A stretch of 64,000 nucleotides of DNA from an uncultured Chitinophaga sp. (GCF_937898475.1 NZ_CALEJS010000015.1:558001-622000), one strand, 5' to 3'; positions 24,839-34,410 are shown, counted from the first letter of the stretch. Notes: generated by a model not told the origin, from the letters alone. Made by a program: numbers and translations.

Positions 24839-26530
24839 TTACCTTACCCTGAACCCTTCTTCCAGGGTTTTTCCCCGCAGCTCCACTCCTTCCGGCAACT
24901 GCCATGTACAGGGTAATGGCGCATCCCAGCAACGGTCTGATTGATCCGGCGTATAGTAAATGAATGGAACTGTATGCCGGACCACCTTCTGCTGGAAACA
25001 GGGCGGCGGCATCCACCATCCATTCGCCGCCACCGGCGCAATGGCGCCCAGCTGCATGAACTGCCGGTGCAGGTGGCCGTACAGCAGCAGTGTAGCAGCC
25101 TGCATGGCCAGCAGCAATACAATAATGGCCAGCTGTAAATAACGAAAAGAACGCAGGTTCATCAAAAGCAGGTACCCCATCAGTATACAGGCAGGCACCA
25201 GGAAACCATAGGCAAAGCGCGGATCAGGCGCGGAGAAAAACCAGCAACCAGCGCCAGCATACAGGAACAATACCCAATACCGCAAGCCAGCGGGCAATAC
25301 ACATCTTCTCCACCATAATGCAAAGGGCAACAGGATCATAACCAGCAGCATACATTGATCATATATGCGCAGGTTGTGCAGAAACCAGATGCGTACCCGT
25401 TCCTGGAAAGTAGCGGCGCTCAGCACAGCGGGATCCCTGACCAGGTAAAAGGCCCACATCTTAATGAGTTCCCGCACCTTACCAACACCCGGCGCAGGAT
25501 ATTTCCAGTCAAATGAAAACAGGTCCGCCTTTTCAAATGGAAATACCAGGTAACCGCTGAGGATCACATTGCGGATCAACCAGGGCAGCAGTATCCATAC
25601 CGCTATCACCACCAGCAGCTTTGCCTGCCGCCAGGCGCCTGAACGTACAACACGTATCAGGTGACAGGCAGGTAACAACAGCACCGTTATTGCCGATATC
25701 TTTACCGTTACCAGGAAAACCGCGCAAAGAAAAATGAAGAAAAGATCCTCCTCTCCCGCTTCGCCGTTACGATCCGCAATAGCTTCCATCCACAATACCA
25801 GCAGCAGTGCACAGAGATAGAACACCGCCATATCCGGTGCGGGGGCCGTCATATTGTATACCAGTACCACCGGTAAATGCATTCCTGCCAAAAGGCCGGC
25901 TTTCATCCACCAGCTGATACCGCGCGGGGCGGCGCCTAAAGCGGGTAACAGGTACAAAGCCACCAGCAGGTACAGCAAACCGTTCAGCTGGTTCACCGCC
26001 TGCCCCGTAATGAAATGCCAGTTAAACAGTGCGCTGATCACATGCCAGTGCGAATTGAAACCAAAGCGCTCATGCAGGTTGGCCAGGCCGGGTACCACGG
26101 GATATTGCTGCATCCATTTAATGAACTGTATATAATACAGCCCCTCATCATAAGCCAGTGATTGCCGCGATGAAAGATAAAGGGCAAACACCAGCAATAC
26201 CAGGAATACCGCCCTGACAATCACTGGTTCCGCTCTTATTTGCTGCCGCCAGCGTTTTACCGCGGCATGTACAGTTTTGCGCTGCAGCCACCACAACAAA
26301 AGACCACCCGCCAATATTAGCATATTGGCAAGTTCTGCCAGCGGCATCAGTAAAGACAGCCAGGAAGCAACCACCCCGCAGGTCATCAAACCGCTCAGGG
26401 TGATCAATGAAAAAGAATATGCACCGCCTGGCTGCCGGCAGGCATACCTGTACCAGGCCGTATAGACGCCGATGCCATAAGGAATTGACAGTAAGACAAT
26501 GCCCGCGAACTTCAATAAAAGAAAAACCAT
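24839..26530 (-). CDS. LIC_10190-type polytopic membrane protein, probable GT-C glycosyltransferase
   Basis: The 563-residue protein has 11-13 membrane helices and the pattern of the LIC_10190 family, including an acidic loop after helix 3 (LAYDEGLYYIQFIKWM) and FNSHWHVISALFNW. In GT-C enzymes the first loop holds such Asp/Glu catalytic residues, here D-E in YDEGL. It follows a GT2 enzyme by 25 bases, so the two probably act together: the GT2 charges a polyprenyl phosphate and this protein transfers the sugar outside the membrane. The acceptor is unknown. Confidence 0.7.
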   Translation of the reverse strand: MVFLLLKFAGIVLLSIPYGIGVYTAWYRYACRQPGGAYSFSLITLSGLMTCGVVASWLSLLMPLAELANMLILAGGLLLWWLQRKTVHAAVKRWRQQIRAEPVIVRAVFLVLLVFALYLSSRQSLAYDEGLYYIQFIKWMQQYPVVPGLANLHERFGFNSHWHVISALFNWHFITGQAVNQLNGLLYLLVALYLLPALGAAPRGISWWMKAGLLAGMHLPVVLVYNMTAPAPDMAVFYLCALLLVLWMEAIADRNGEAGEEDLFFIFLCAVFLVTVKISAITVLLLPACHLIRVVRSGAWRQAKLLVVIAVWILLPWLIRNVILSGYLVFPFEKADLFSFDWKYPAPGVGKVRELIKMWAFYLVRDPAVLSAATFQERVRIWFLHNLRIYDQCMLLVMILLPFALWWRRCVLPAGLRYWVLFLYAGAGCWFFSAPDPRFAYGFLVPACILMGYLLLMNLRSFRYLQLAIIVLLLAMQAATLLLYGHLHRQFMQLGAIAPVAANGWWMPPPCFQQKVVRHTVPFIYYTPDQSDRCWDAPLPCTWQLPEGVELRGKTLEEGFRVR

Positions 26531-26555
26531 GACACTTGTTAGCAGTTAACAATTT

Positions 26556-27275
<720 letters not shown>

Positions 27276-27419
27276 AATTCAGCTGTTGACTAAAGCCAAT
27301 TCGTAATGGATAAAAAGGTAAAGACTAATAATCAGGCCTTAACAGGAATACTAAAGCCGTTGCCCTATCTAAACAATCAAAATATTAATTGAAAGCTACC
27401 AAGTGACTGATCCCTACGC

Positions 27420-27758
27420 TCATGAATGCCTGCGGCGCAGGCTATCCGGCCAGGGAAAGGTATCATGCGGAAGTGTGTCGTGCGGCGGCCATGGAAAGGT
27501 GTCATGGGGAGGCCAGTGAATAGTATCGTGCGGCGGCCATGGAAAAGTGTCGTGCGGAAATGTATCATGCGGGAAAGAATCGTGCGGAAAGCTGTCATAC
27601 GGCGGCCAGAGGGTATCATACCCGGTGCTGTCACTGAATGCCGCAGCTTTCAGGCCTTTCAGCTTTTCTACTGCCTTGATGGATTCCTCTTTCTGACAGG
27701 CGGTGTTCCCAACAATGAACGCGCCTGTCAGCATTACAAAAACATGAAGTTTGTGCAT
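27420..27758 (-). CDS. Surface lipoprotein with PHDT/WPPHDT repeats
   Basis: The 112-residue protein has a lipobox (IVGNTAC, Cys21) followed by QKEE, which closely resembles the QKDDE lipoprotein export signal and implies transfer to the cell surface. Residues 50-104 are tandem units of five to eight residues such as FPHDS, FPHDT and WPPHDT, with about ten copies in total, rich in Pro, His and Asp. This would be a disordered or polyproline-II stalk and a candidate metal binder. It is the last gene of the sigma/anti-sigma operon, 68 bases after the anti-sigma stop. I know no described family with this repeat. Confidence 0.7.
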   Translation of the reverse strand: MHKLHVFVMLTGAFIVGNTACQKEESIKAVEKLKGLKAAAFSDSTGYDTLWPPYDSFPHDSFPHDTFPHDTFPWPPHDTIHWPPHDTFPWPPHDTLPHDTFPWPDSLRRRHS

Positions 27759-27826
27759 ACAAAATATGGTTTATATACCATTGAAGACAGGCACAGCAAT
27801 AGAAAAGGTTGGGTAAAAAGACGATG

Positions 27827-29500
27827 TTATTTTTTGCCGATGGGTATACGGATATACAGCTCCAGCAGGCTGTTGTCCTGGATCCGTTGCAGCGGCGCCT
27901 GGAAACCCTTATCACCGGCAGAACGCCACAGTACTACCCGGTAATTGAAGCCGGCCTGCAGCCGTGGACTTACATACCAGGAGAGATCCAGGTTCCAGCT
28001 GAGTTGGTTCCTGCCGGGTAAACGGCCCGGACTGAACGCAGGGTCTGTAAATGATCCGGGGTTTAGCGTAGTATCGCGTATTATGCGGGAGCTGACAGTC
28101 GCGCTGTCTTTCGTGCCCGAAGCCGCAGCCATGCTGTATACCAGGCCGCTGCTCACTGCCAGCTTATTGCGGTGATATCCAACATTGATACCGGCAGATC
28201 CTGCAAAGGCGCGCCTGAAAGTATAGGGTGTGCGGGTAGTATCCACGTTGTAACGATCCTGTATACCGCCGCCCGTGGTATCAATGCGATATTTGCTGAC
28301 GGCTACGTGCGAGAAAACTTTATTATAGCCGGTAATATAACTGGCGCTCAACTGCGGCTGCAGGAACCAGTTATTACCCAGCGGGTATATATATAACACG
28401 CCCACACGAAGACCTAAGGCACTGCTTAAAGGCGATAGTACACCCAGCTGCAAACCCCAGCGGCTTGCTGTTGCGCCCATGCTTAATCCGCCGCTTCCGG
28501 AAGCGGATACCGGTACCCCTGCATGGCGGCTGCCTGCCGACAGCGTAGCTAACGGCGACGCAAATACGTTAGGTGTAACAAGGGGATTCAGCCATGAAAA
28601 ACGTTTATCCTTCACAGTGGGTACACCTGCAACAGGTTCATTATCATCTGCAGTACCGGGTACGGATGTGTTATTTACTTTATTATGAAGCAGGCTTTGC
28701 TGATATCCTTTTGCGGCCGTTACATGATTGCCGTCCATAGCGCCGGGAGCGGCTGCGCGATCCTGCCCCTTCCCTTCTTTGGCAATTACATTGCCTTTCT
28801 TTGCAGCCGTCAGCTGATGACCGGCGCTTTTAACCGGCCTGTCAGAATGGTTGTTTGCAGGTGTATTTGTATGCCCGGCTGCTGGTGCGGCCATGCTACC
28901 TGCTGCCGCGCGGGCAATGGTTGCCGGCGGAACACTATTATTCAGTTGATCGTTCGCTGCTGCCCTGGTACGGGCCGCATCTCCCCGCCTTTTTTCCGCC
29001 GCTGTCAACGCAGGGTTAATTGGCAGCGCAGGGTCTCCTGCCCCGGGTGTACCGGTAATGGTTGCCGGTACCACCCCGCTGCTGTCTGCAGCAGGTATGC
29101 CCGGCAGCACGTTGCTATTTGCAGGAATGAAAGAGCTGTCAGCCGCTATGTTATTAGTGTTCAGTGTTTCCGGCGTTTGCAGCGGCTTGTGCTTATGTGG
29201 TGAATGCGTTTGGGTGCCGGATGACGCTCCTCCCGGTTTTGTTTCCCGCAGGAAATGCGGCGCCACCCACATAGCAGCGGCGAACAGCCCCGTGGCAACG
29301 AAGGGAATGATAATGGCAGCCCTGTTAAACCGGAAGCGAAGAATGCGCGGCTTTGGCTTAGCGGCGTCTTCCTCATCCAGCAGGGCTGCCATTTTTGACC
29401 AGGACTGGCGCTTCAGCTCCGCTCCGGAATCTTCCGGGGCGTCTTGCCGGGCAGCGGCCTTTCTCAGCCAATCTTCAATATGTGAGTGCTTGTCATCCAT
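27827..29500 (-). CDS. Putative dual-membrane-spanning anti-sigma factor
   Basis: The 557-residue protein has a cytoplasmic N-terminus (about 1-55, charged, with HSHIEDWLRKAA as in sigma-binding domains). One membrane helix follows (AAIIIPFVATGLFAAAMW, about 61-80), then some 240 residues of Ala/Pro/Gly/Asn-rich linker. The C-terminal strand-rich region (about 330-557) ends LLELYIRIPIGKK and resembles an outer-membrane barrel. A linker of that length can cross the periplasm. The start is ATG 29500, 4 bases after the sigma-factor stop. The layout matches the Dma anti-sigma factors described in Bacteroides thetaiotaomicron. An alternative reading is an inner-membrane protein with a large periplasmic domain. 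Confidence 0.7.
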   Translation of the reverse strand: MDDKHSHIEDWLRKAAARQDAPEDSGAELKRQSWSKMAALLDEEDAAKPKPRILRFRFNRAAIIIPFVATGLFAAAMWVAPHFLRETKPGGASSGTQTHSPHKHKPLQTPETLNTNNIAADSSFIPANSNVLPGIPAADSSGVVPATITGTPGAGDPALPINPALTAAEKRRGDAARTRAAANDQLNNSVPPATIARAAAGSMAAPAAGHTNTPANNHSDRPVKSAGHQLTAAKKGNVIAKEGKGQDRAAAPGAMDGNHVTAAKGYQQSLLHNKVNNTSVPGTADDNEPVAGVPTVKDKRFSWLNPLVTPNVFASPLATLSAGSRHAGVPVSASGSGGLSMGATASRWGLQLGVLSPLSSALGLRVGVLYIYPLGNNWFLQPQLSASYITGYNKVFSHVAVSKYRIDTTGGGIQDRYNVDTTRTPYTFRRAFAGSAGINVGYHRNKLAVSSGLVYSMAAASGTKDSATVSSRIIRDTTLNPGSFTDPAFSPGRLPGRNQLSWNLDLSWYVSPRLQAGFNYRVVLWRSAGDKGFQAPLQRIQDNSLLELYIRIPIGKK

Positions 29501-29504
29501 TCGT

Positions 29505-30008
29505 TCATACGGGCTTGTTATTATCAAAAGACCGCTGTGCCAAAAGTTGCTCCTTCAATATCCGTTTGCCTTCCGCAACATGCCATTTGGAAGTGCCGCT
29601 GCTGATATTCAGCAGCGATGCAATTTCCTTATGTGCATACCCCTCAATAATAAACAGGTTGATCACCACCCTTGTAGTGGGTGGCAATTGTTGCAGCACC
29701 AGCAACAGTTCCTTATATTCCAGCTGGTTATTATCATCGGTATAATGTGCATATTCAGGGATCTCTCCCACCGCCTGCGCTTTTATCTGTGCCTGGGCGC
29801 TTCTGAAGTAGTCGGCAATGGCATGTATCATGATCCTGCGCAACCAGCCCTCAAAGCTGCCGGTATGGCTATAATCTCCTATCTTTTTAAATGCCCTCAG
29901 GAAACCGTTGTTCAGGATATCCACCGCTTTGTCACGGTCGCTGGTATACCTCCTGATCATAGACAACTGCCGGTCAAAGAACAGGTTATAGAGCTTTTCC
30001 TGGCTCAA
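29505..30008 (-). CDS. ECF-type RNA polymerase sigma factor (5' end uncertain)
   Basis: The protein has region 2 (YTSDRDKAVDILNNGFLRAFKKIGDY, FEGWLRRIMIHAIADYFR) and region 4 with a helix-turn-helix (YAHKEIASLLNISSGTSKWHVAEGKRIL). The first usable start in this frame is TTG 30008. Homology, though, extends upstream in frame (about LDQILEGCRRNDR, to about 30050) with no ATG, GTG or TTG before it. The only nearby ATG (30061-30059) is one base out of frame. So a non-standard start, a frameshift or a sequence error is likely. The sigma gene is followed at once by the putative anti-sigma factor. Confidence 0.85.
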   Translation of the reverse strand: MSQEKLYNLFFDRQLSMIRRYTSDRDKAVDILNNGFLRAFKKIGDYSHTGSFEGWLRRIMIHAIADYFRSAQAQIKAQAVGEIPEYAHYTDDNNQLEYKELLLVLQQLPPTTRVVINLFIIEGYAHKEIASLLNISSGTSKWHVAEGKRILKEQLLAQRSFDNNKPV

Positions 30009-30141
30009 ACGGTCATTCCTGCGGCAGCCTTCCAGTATCTGGTCCAGGCTGTCGTGTCCATTATCAGAGGGTGCGGTATGTTCAGATACCTTCGGTGGCA
30101 GCTTAGTTAATTTTGATTGTTTAAAAGCCGAACGGTTTCAC

Positions 30142-30232
30142 GTCGGAAAGTTTAAAAGTCTGCGGGTTTGAAAGTTAAAAACGTTCGCGAACGAGATCAA
30201 ACTTTTAAACTTTCAAACCGTTAAACTTTCAG
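30142..30232. repeat. cctcaaact/aaactttc-family inverted repeat with a 12-base palindrome core
   Basis: Words of the aaagtttaaaag and gggtttgaaag type face aaacttttaaactttcaaacc, forming a long hairpin around cgttcgcgaacg (30182-30193), a perfect 12-base palindrome. It lies between the sigma factor 5' end and the GT-C-like gene. Confidence 0.55.
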
Positions 30233-30299
30233 ACCCCAAACATTTAGACTATGACAGGTCCCTGCTACCAAAAGGTTGGGTGTTTGCAGCAATATTTTT

Positions 30300-31949
30300 T
30301 TAAGGTTTTACATATACCTCGATGGTGGCGTTCGTAGGCCGCCGGGGCGCCAGGAACGTATCGGCCAGGCGGTAATGCTCCTGTAGCTCTTTACGGAGCG
30401 CAAAAGGGAAGAAATTATTCAATCCCGGCGCATATTCATACAATATAAGATCGTAATGATGGCCCCTCACCTTTTGGGTGAAAGCATCCAGCTGCCGGTT
30501 AAACATACCCACACCCAGGTGATACCACAAGGGGTAATCCTGCCCGGTTTCAAGCCGGAAAGGCATCGCATGCGCCAGGGGGGTTAACTCCGTCATGTTC
30601 AGCACTTTAATGCTATCCTTCTTTTCTTTTACAACAGGCAGCTGCAGCAGCCGTTCCATACCTTCTACGGTGGAAGGCGGCATATAGACCTTTTTAAACC
30701 CGGGCAGGCGGCTGAACACCCATTCCGAAGTCGGCACATTCACCCCGGTATCAGTGCTCAGCATAAAATTGCGGCGGGATACCACGTTCTCCGCACCCGG
30801 TGCGCTGGCTGCCACCTCCGTGGTGGGAAACACCCGGGCAAACACCCGGTCAATATATTTCCAGAATACGCCAGACCACCACAAAAGCACCAGCAGGGCT
30901 GCAGCGGTAAATGCCCTGAAACGCCCCAGGTCTACCTGCTGTAAGGAGCTGAACTGCGCACACAAGAAAGCAAAGGCGAAACTGTGGAAGAAGATATTAT
31001 TGTCCGGCGGCGTATAGCTGGTTACCTGGAAAAGGGCCGCTTCTGCCAATATACCCAGGGTGAGCAGCGTAAACAACATGGCCCGTTTATTCTCCCAGAA
31101 AGCTTTAAATTTCCGAAACGCCGGTACCAGGCTCACTACCATCAACACCAGGTAGAATTTGATCCACTGGGAGCCCCCGAGGATCTCCTCTGCAAAATCA
31201 CTGACTGCCAGGCGGGAATTATGCGGCGGTTGTCCATGGTTAAACCAGTAGCCAAAGCCGTAACGGGTCAGCGGCAGGATAAAGATGGCCGCCACCAGGG
31301 CCAGGAAGCCCAGGAATACCGGTATACCCAGCCAGCTTTTTTCATGCAGGCTGTTATATAATAAAAGGGCCAGGCATAACAACAGGGCCAGTCCGCCGCC
31401 ATCCTGCTTGGTAAAGATAGACAGGAATACAAACAGGGCTGCCGGCAGTAACCATAATAAGCGTTTACGTGTTTGCGGCCCCGTGAGATACTGGAACAGG
31501 AACGCCAGTCCCGCCAGCTCATAAACGATCACCGTATGGTTATACCAGGGCCAGAAATTAAAGAACGAGTAAGACAGTACGAACACCAGTACAGACAATG
31601 CCCGGATACCCGGCGCCAGTTCCAGGCGCTGCAGTATATGCCTGAACGAAAACCCGGCCATTATATTAATAAACACCTGGGCCTTTACCAGCGAAATGAG
31701 CTGGGGACCAAACAGCCGGAAGAATATCGAGGGGATGATCCAGTAGCCATATCCCAGCGGCAAACCGAAATCCTTATAGGGCATCTGCCCCTGTGACATA
31801 CGGTAAGCGCCCTCCCAGGAAAGGAAGATGTTCACCCGGTAGGGAAAGGTGGCAAAAAGCGGTACCAGGGCCAGGCCAATAATGATCACTGCCTCAATTA
31901 CGGTAAAGATGCTACGTTTTTGGTAAAGGGAAGACCCGGACATCGACAT
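30300..31949 (-). CDS. Polytopic membrane protein, GT-C/PMT-like, unknown
   Basis: The 549-residue protein has about ten to eleven hydrophobic helices (about residues 15-370) and a soluble C-terminal part (about 380-549). The first loop has SWEGAYRMSQGQMPYKDFG, with Glu and Asp in the position where GT-C enzymes keep their catalytic acid. The protein is divergent from the UbiA/DprE-like cassette, separated by an inverted repeat. A role as a glycosyltransferase using the polyprenyl-linked pentose of that cassette is attractive but only inferred. Confidence 0.55.
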   Translation of the reverse strand: MSMSGSSLYQKRSIFTVIEAVIIIGLALVPLFATFPYRVNIFLSWEGAYRMSQGQMPYKDFGLPLGYGYWIIPSIFFRLFGPQLISLVKAQVFINIMAGFSFRHILQRLELAPGIRALSVLVFVLSYSFFNFWPWYNHTVIVYELAGLAFLFQYLTGPQTRKRLLWLLPAALFVFLSIFTKQDGGGLALLLCLALLLYNSLHEKSWLGIPVFLGFLALVAAIFILPLTRYGFGYWFNHGQPPHNSRLAVSDFAEEILGGSQWIKFYLVLMVVSLVPAFRKFKAFWENKRAMLFTLLTLGILAEAALFQVTSYTPPDNNIFFHSFAFAFLCAQFSSLQQVDLGRFRAFTAAALLVLLWWSGVFWKYIDRVFARVFPTTEVAASAPGAENVVSRRNFMLSTDTGVNVPTSEWVFSRLPGFKKVYMPPSTVEGMERLLQLPVVKEKKDSIKVLNMTELTPLAHAMPFRLETGQDYPLWYHLGVGMFNRQLDAFTQKVRGHHYDLILYEYAPGLNNFFPFALRKELQEHYRLADTFLAPRRPTNATIEVYVKP

Positions 31950-31994
31950 ATGGGGGAACGATTTTTTTTAGTGCCCCAAAAGTAATTAAAAAAG

Positions 31995-32056
31995 CAGTTA
32001 GCTGCTAGCCCCTGGCTGTTAGCGAATTGCTAATAGCTAACAGCTATCGGCTTTTT
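31995..32056. repeat. gctgttagc-family hairpin
   Basis: ctgttagc (32016-32023) and gctaacag (32036-32043) are exactly complementary, with related tagctgctagc words around them. The element is followed by a T-run (ggcttttttt), so it may also end transcripts coming from the left. Confidence 0.55.
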
Positions 32057-32059
32057 TTG

Positions 32060-32067
32060 TATCTTGC
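32060..32067 (+). promoter_or_regulatory. -7-like box TATCTTGC for the UbiA-type cassette
   Basis: TATCTTGC lies 27 bases before the GTG start at 32095. The same octamer sits 22 bases before the M1 peptidase at 38876, so it may be a local variant of the TAnnTTTG box. Confidence 0.35.
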
Positions 32068-32094
32068 CCCCTGATCAATCAGTTCGCTATCCCG

Positions 32095-32982
32095 GTGCAA
32101 TATCTAAAACTACTCAGGCCCCATCATTGGGTTAAAAACTTATTTCTGTTCGTGCCCCTCTTTTTTGCAGGAGAGCTTTTTCACTTGTCCATGGTATCAG
32201 ACCTGATACTGTCGTTCTTTGCGTTCAGCCTTACGGCCAGCAGTATCTATATTATTAATGACTATAAGGATATTGAGGCAGACCGCCGGCATCCGGTAAA
32301 GCGTAAACGACCGATGGCATCCGGAGCAGTTTCGCCGGCAGCCGGTCTCGTTCTCTTTGTGATCTGCCTGGCCATCGGCATCGGCCTGGCCTGGTATGTA
32401 AAACCAAAATTCCTGTTTGTTGTAGGCATCTACTTTGTACTGAACCTCTTATACTCCCTTGGCTTAAAGAATATTTCCATCCTGGATATTATCATACTCT
32501 CCACCGGTTTCGTGCTTCGCATCAAGGCCGGGGGCATTGTTTCCAATACCGCCGTTTCCTCCTGGCTGATCGTGATGGTGTTCCTGCTGGCCCTTTTTAT
32601 GGCCGTGGCCAAACGCCGCGATGATGTGATCATCAAACAGGTATCCGGCGCGGAAATGCGGAAAGCTGCCAGCGGGTATAATATGGACTTCATGAACGCA
32701 ATGCTGGCCCTGCTGTCTGCCGTGATCATCGTGTGTTACCTCATGTACACCCTGGACCCCAGCACACAACTCCGTTTCCAGACCTATCGCCTCTATTATA
32801 CCACTCTTTTTGTAATTGCCGGATTATTACGATATTTGCAAATAACCTATGTGGAGAATAATACCGGCTCCCCTACCAAAATCCTGTACAAAGACCGTTT
32901 TATCCAAGTAACCATAGCCCTGTGGATCCTGAGCTTTTATGTGATCATTTATTTACCGGCAAACAAAAGTTTCTTTGACTAA
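32095..32982 (+). CDS. UbiA-family polyprenyl-phosphate phosphoribosyltransferase
   Basis: The 295-residue protein has about eight membrane helices and the two Asp-rich UbiA motifs, NDYKDIEAD (55-63) and the later YSLGLKNISILD. Its head (LLRPHHWVKNLFLFVPLFF) is typical of the decaprenyl-phosphate 5-phosphoribosyltransferase clade, which attaches phosphoribose from PRPP to polyprenyl phosphate. It starts with GTG at 32095. The stop overlaps the next gene's start by one base (TAATG), and a DprE1-like oxidase, an SDR and a HAD phosphatase follow on the same strand. Confidence 0.88.
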   Translation: MQYLKLLRPHHWVKNLFLFVPLFFAGELFHLSMVSDLILSFFAFSLTASSIYIINDYKDIEADRRHPVKRKRPMASGAVSPAAGLVLFVICLAIGIGLAWYVKPKFLFVVGIYFVLNLLYSLGLKNISILDIIILSTGFVLRIKAGGIVSNTAVSSWLIVMVFLLALFMAVAKRRDDVIIKQVSGAEMRKAASGYNMDFMNAMLALLSAVIIVCYLMYTLDPSTQLRFQTYRLYYTTLFVIAGLLRYLQITYVENNTGSPTKILYKDRFIQVTIALWILSFYVIIYLPANKSFFD

Positions 32983-34382
32983 TGCAAAAACGCTTAGCAA
33001 ATTGGGGCAATTACCCGGTCGTTTCCTGCGAAGAGCGCTCCTTTTCCAGGGAAGACCAGCTACAGGAGATACTGGATACACAAACTTCGCTGATAGCGAG
33101 AGGCAACGGCCGCTGTTATGGCGATGCCTCCCTTGGCGACTATAGCATTTCCACCCTTAAATACGATAAAGTCCTCAGCTTCAACACCGCGGAAGGCATC
33201 TTTGAATGCCAGTCCGGCGTTACGCTGGACCAGATCCTGGAGATCATCGTCCCCAAAGGATGGTTCCTGCCCGTTACCCCCGGCACCAAGTTCATTACCG
33301 TGGGCGGGGCCGTGGCCTCTGATGTGCATGGTAAGAACCATCATGTGGACGGCGCTTTCTCCAGCCATATTACAGAGATGGAGGTGATCACCTCCCTGGG
33401 GCCTATCACCTGCGGTCCCGACAGGGAAACAGATCTTTTCCAGGCTACCTGCGGCGGCATGGGGCTCACCGGCATCATTACCCGGGTGAAGTTCCGCCTC
33501 AAAAAGGTGAGCACTTCGTATATACGGCAACGGCAGATCAAGGCCCGCAACCTGGAAGAAGTGATCCGCCTCTTTGAAGAGAACAAGCACTACACCTACT
33601 CCGTGGCCTGGATAGACTGCCTGCAGAAAGGCGAGTCATTTGGCCGCAGCATCCTGATACTGGGCGAGCACGCCACGCCGGAAGAGCTCCCTGCAGAGCA
33701 ACGCAATGCTCCCCTGCAGCTGCCTGCCAAGAAAAAGCTGACCCTTCCCTTCAACCTGCCGTCTTTTGTGCTGAACAAACTGACCGTGAAGGCCTTCAAC
33801 TGGCTGTATTACGCAAAAAATACAGCACGGGAAATCAATAACGTGGTGTCCTACGAGCCCTTCTTCTACCCCCTGGACGCTTTCCTCCACTGGAACCGCG
33901 GTTATGGTAAAGCAGGCTTTGTACAGTACCAGTTTGTACTGCCCCTGGATCAGAAAGAAGGCCTGGTGGCCATCCTTCAACGCATCAGCGATAAGGGCTG
34001 GGGCTCTTTCCTGGCCGTTCTGAAAGTATTTGGCCACCAGGACAGCCTCATCTCCTTCCCCATGGAAGGCTATACCCTGGCGCTTGATTTCCCTGTGAGA
34101 AAAGGACTCTTCCCTTTCCTCGACGAGCTGGATGCCCTCGTACTGCAATACGGCGGCCGCATATACCTTTCAAAGGATGCCCGCATGAAACAGGAAGTCT
34201 TCTGGCAAAGCTATCCTCATATCCAGCGCTTTGCGGACATCGTTAAGCATTACAACAGCAACGCTCAGTTCAGGTCCCTTCAATCAGACAGGCTCCTGCT
34301 GACGCCCGCACAATCAACTCATCCACCTCGTCATGAATCAACACAAACTATAATACACCTGTTCCGCCATCACGATTTTTAA
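32982..34382 (+). CDS. DprE1-like FAD oxidoreductase (polyprenyl-phospho-ribose 2-oxidase)
   Basis: The 466-residue protein has a PCMH/VAO-type FAD domain with IARGNGRCYGDASLG (38-52) and a C-terminal cap domain. The C-terminal segment aligns with mycobacterial DprE1: the lysine of YLSKDAR (Lys398) falls where Lys418 sits. Thirty-one residues earlier, where DprE1 has Cys387 (the benzothiazinone target, in WNICVDFP), this protein has Ala367 (in YTLALDFPV). DprE1 oxidises the ribose 2-hydroxyl of polyprenyl-phosphoribose. The identification rests on the alignment I recall and on the cassette context. Confidence 0.85.
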   Translation: MQKRLANWGNYPVVSCEERSFSREDQLQEILDTQTSLIARGNGRCYGDASLGDYSISTLKYDKVLSFNTAEGIFECQSGVTLDQILEIIVPKGWFLPVTPGTKFITVGGAVASDVHGKNHHVDGAFSSHITEMEVITSLGPITCGPDRETDLFQATCGGMGLTGIITRVKFRLKKVSTSYIRQRQIKARNLEEVIRLFEENKHYTYSVAWIDCLQKGESFGRSILILGEHATPEELPAEQRNAPLQLPAKKKLTLPFNLPSFVLNKLTVKAFNWLYYAKNTAREINNVVSYEPFFYPLDAFLHWNRGYGKAGFVQYQFVLPLDQKEGLVAILQRISDKGWGSFLAVLKVFGHQDSLISFPMEGYTLALDFPVRKGLFPFLDELDALVLQYGGRIYLSKDARMKQEVFWQSYPHIQRFADIVKHYNSNAQFRSLQSDRLLLTPAQSTHPPRHESTQTIIHLFRHHDF

Positions 34383-34410
34383 TTATTAATACTTACTTCA
34401 TCTATAATAA

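Noticed and set aside
29058..30110. 350-codon open frame on the plus strand
   Set aside because: It crosses the antisense of the anti-sigma linker and the sigma factor; the real genes are on the minus strand and have clear motifs.
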